Below are positions 63,730-64,000 of a stretch of 64,000 bases of DNA, piece after piece. The stretch is from contig NZ_PJCF01000014.1 in the NCBI RefSeq assembly GCF_002835935.1, positions 1 to 64,000 of the forward strand. The letters run 5' to 3'. The notes beneath the pieces are model-generated. The model was not told where the DNA came from. It searched no databases and saw only the letters and a program-made list of their open reading frames with translations. Positions within the stretch are counted from its first letter, which is position 1. Each line of letters starts with the position of its first letter. The stretch is from Paraglaciecola sp. MB-3u-78 (GTDB lineage Bacteria; Pseudomonadota; Gammaproteobacteria; Enterobacterales; Alteromonadaceae). Made by a program: the position numbers and the translations under genes.

Positions 63730-64000
63730 TTAACATCCAACCCGATCACCTAATAACATTGATGCCGATCACCTAATAACATCCATCCCGATCACTCAAT
63801 AACATCGAAGCCGATCACTTTTTGGTTAAAATGTTATTCAGTGACCGGCTTAATGTTATTGCCCAACTTTTACTCTTTTTTGTCTGTCCAGTAGGTGTTT
63901 TTAACCGTTATTCTTTTCATTTTTGATGGTGAGAATAACTATGCCAATGGCACCTATTTCAATGCGTAAGTTAAAAGAGATTTTAAGACTCAAATACGGC
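63730..64000 (+). mobile_element. Left end of an IS21-family element (truncated by the window edge)
   Basis: Four direct repeats CCGATCAC..AATAACAT begin at 63742, 63765, 63788 and 63811, exactly 23 bp apart, with an inverted copy at about 63830-63848. Multiple terminal repeats followed by istA are typical of IS21. The exact outer end was not resolved. Confidence 0.75.
63941..64000 (+). CDS. istA: IstA transposase of an IS21-family element, N-terminus only
   Basis: The last 20 codons of the window read MPMAPISMRKLKEILRLKYG, the conserved IstA start (ISMRKIKEVLRLK in relatives), the beginning of its helix-turn-helix. The rest lies beyond the window. GGTGAGAAT is upstream. Confidence 0.75.
   Translation, partial: MPMAPISMRKLKEILRLKYG

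Noticed and set aside
63742-63830. Possible CRISPR array
   Set aside because: The 23-bp repeats abut with no variable spacers and are followed by an istA start; they fit an IS21 end.

Overview
The window looks like an accessory, insertion-rich part of the genome of a marine gammaproteobacterium, most likely of the Alteromonadales (Alteromonas/Paraglaciecola/Colwellia-like). The base composition is AT-rich, there are two PEP-CTERM proteins, large secreted calcium- or metal-binding repeat proteins, an integron integrase with dispersed attC sites, and many insertion sequences of families common in such genomes. The taxonomic call is inference; no ribosomal RNA or tRNA gene was seen.

Layout. 1-10 kb: large exported repeat proteins on the minus strand. 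One is an incomplete protein with thrombospondin-type-3-like and LVIVD-like repeats, one a beta-propeller-like protein, one a MopE-like metal-binding/Ig-like protein ending in a phospholipase A2-like domain, and one a PEP-CTERM protein. 11.2-12.9 kb: an IS1634-type element with exact ends that interrupts a small gene. 13.8-15.5 kb: three integron gene cassettes with attC sites in minus orientation. 16-21 kb: an Asp-box protein, a MerR/TipAS regulator split by an 8-bp duplication, a short-chain dehydrogenase and an acetyltransferase. 21.9-25.9 kb: a two-gene module (ArdC-like/adenine methyltransferase plus a 154-aa protein) present again at 54.2-58.1 kb; the first methyltransferase copy is frameshifted. 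26.2-33.6 kb: another cassette, an IS91-family element, a PEP-CTERM gene, a reverse transcriptase split at its catalytic Asp-Asp by a group II intron, and the integron integrase. The cassette array runs leftwards from the integrase, as the attC orientation predicts, but it is heavily eroded and invaded.

33.6-37.2 kb: an IS1595 element, a mobile mystery A/B (HTH regulator/Fic) pair and a ParDE-type toxin-antitoxin pair. 37.2-40 kb: a gene-poor stretch with three tandem 323-bp units and strong palindromes; most of its first 1.3 kb recurs at 60.3-63.2 kb. 40.2-42.6 kb: a run of small, mostly membrane proteins in one direction, cut by an IS66 element. 45.2-47.8 kb: an esterase-SGNH hydrolase fusion gene interrupted by an IS630 element. 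48.7-49.4 kb: a Sel1-repeat protein. 49.6-51.7 kb: an attC site holding a group IIC-attC intron, followed by a DUF4062 (TIR-like) protein and an unknown 232-aa protein.

58.3-64 kb: a HigB/HigA-like toxin and antitoxin in convergent orientation, a serine recombinase without a start codon, a tyrosine-recombinase remnant, an IS200/IS605 element with intact TnpA and TnpB, a 56-bp non-autonomous relative of that element, and the start of an IS21 element. The window is best read as an integron and mobile-element sink. Stabilising modules (toxin-antitoxin, Fic), possible defence or anti-restriction genes (DUF4062, ArdC-like methyltransferase) and selfish RNAs sit next to each other, and duplicated segments allow empty and filled sites to be compared directly.
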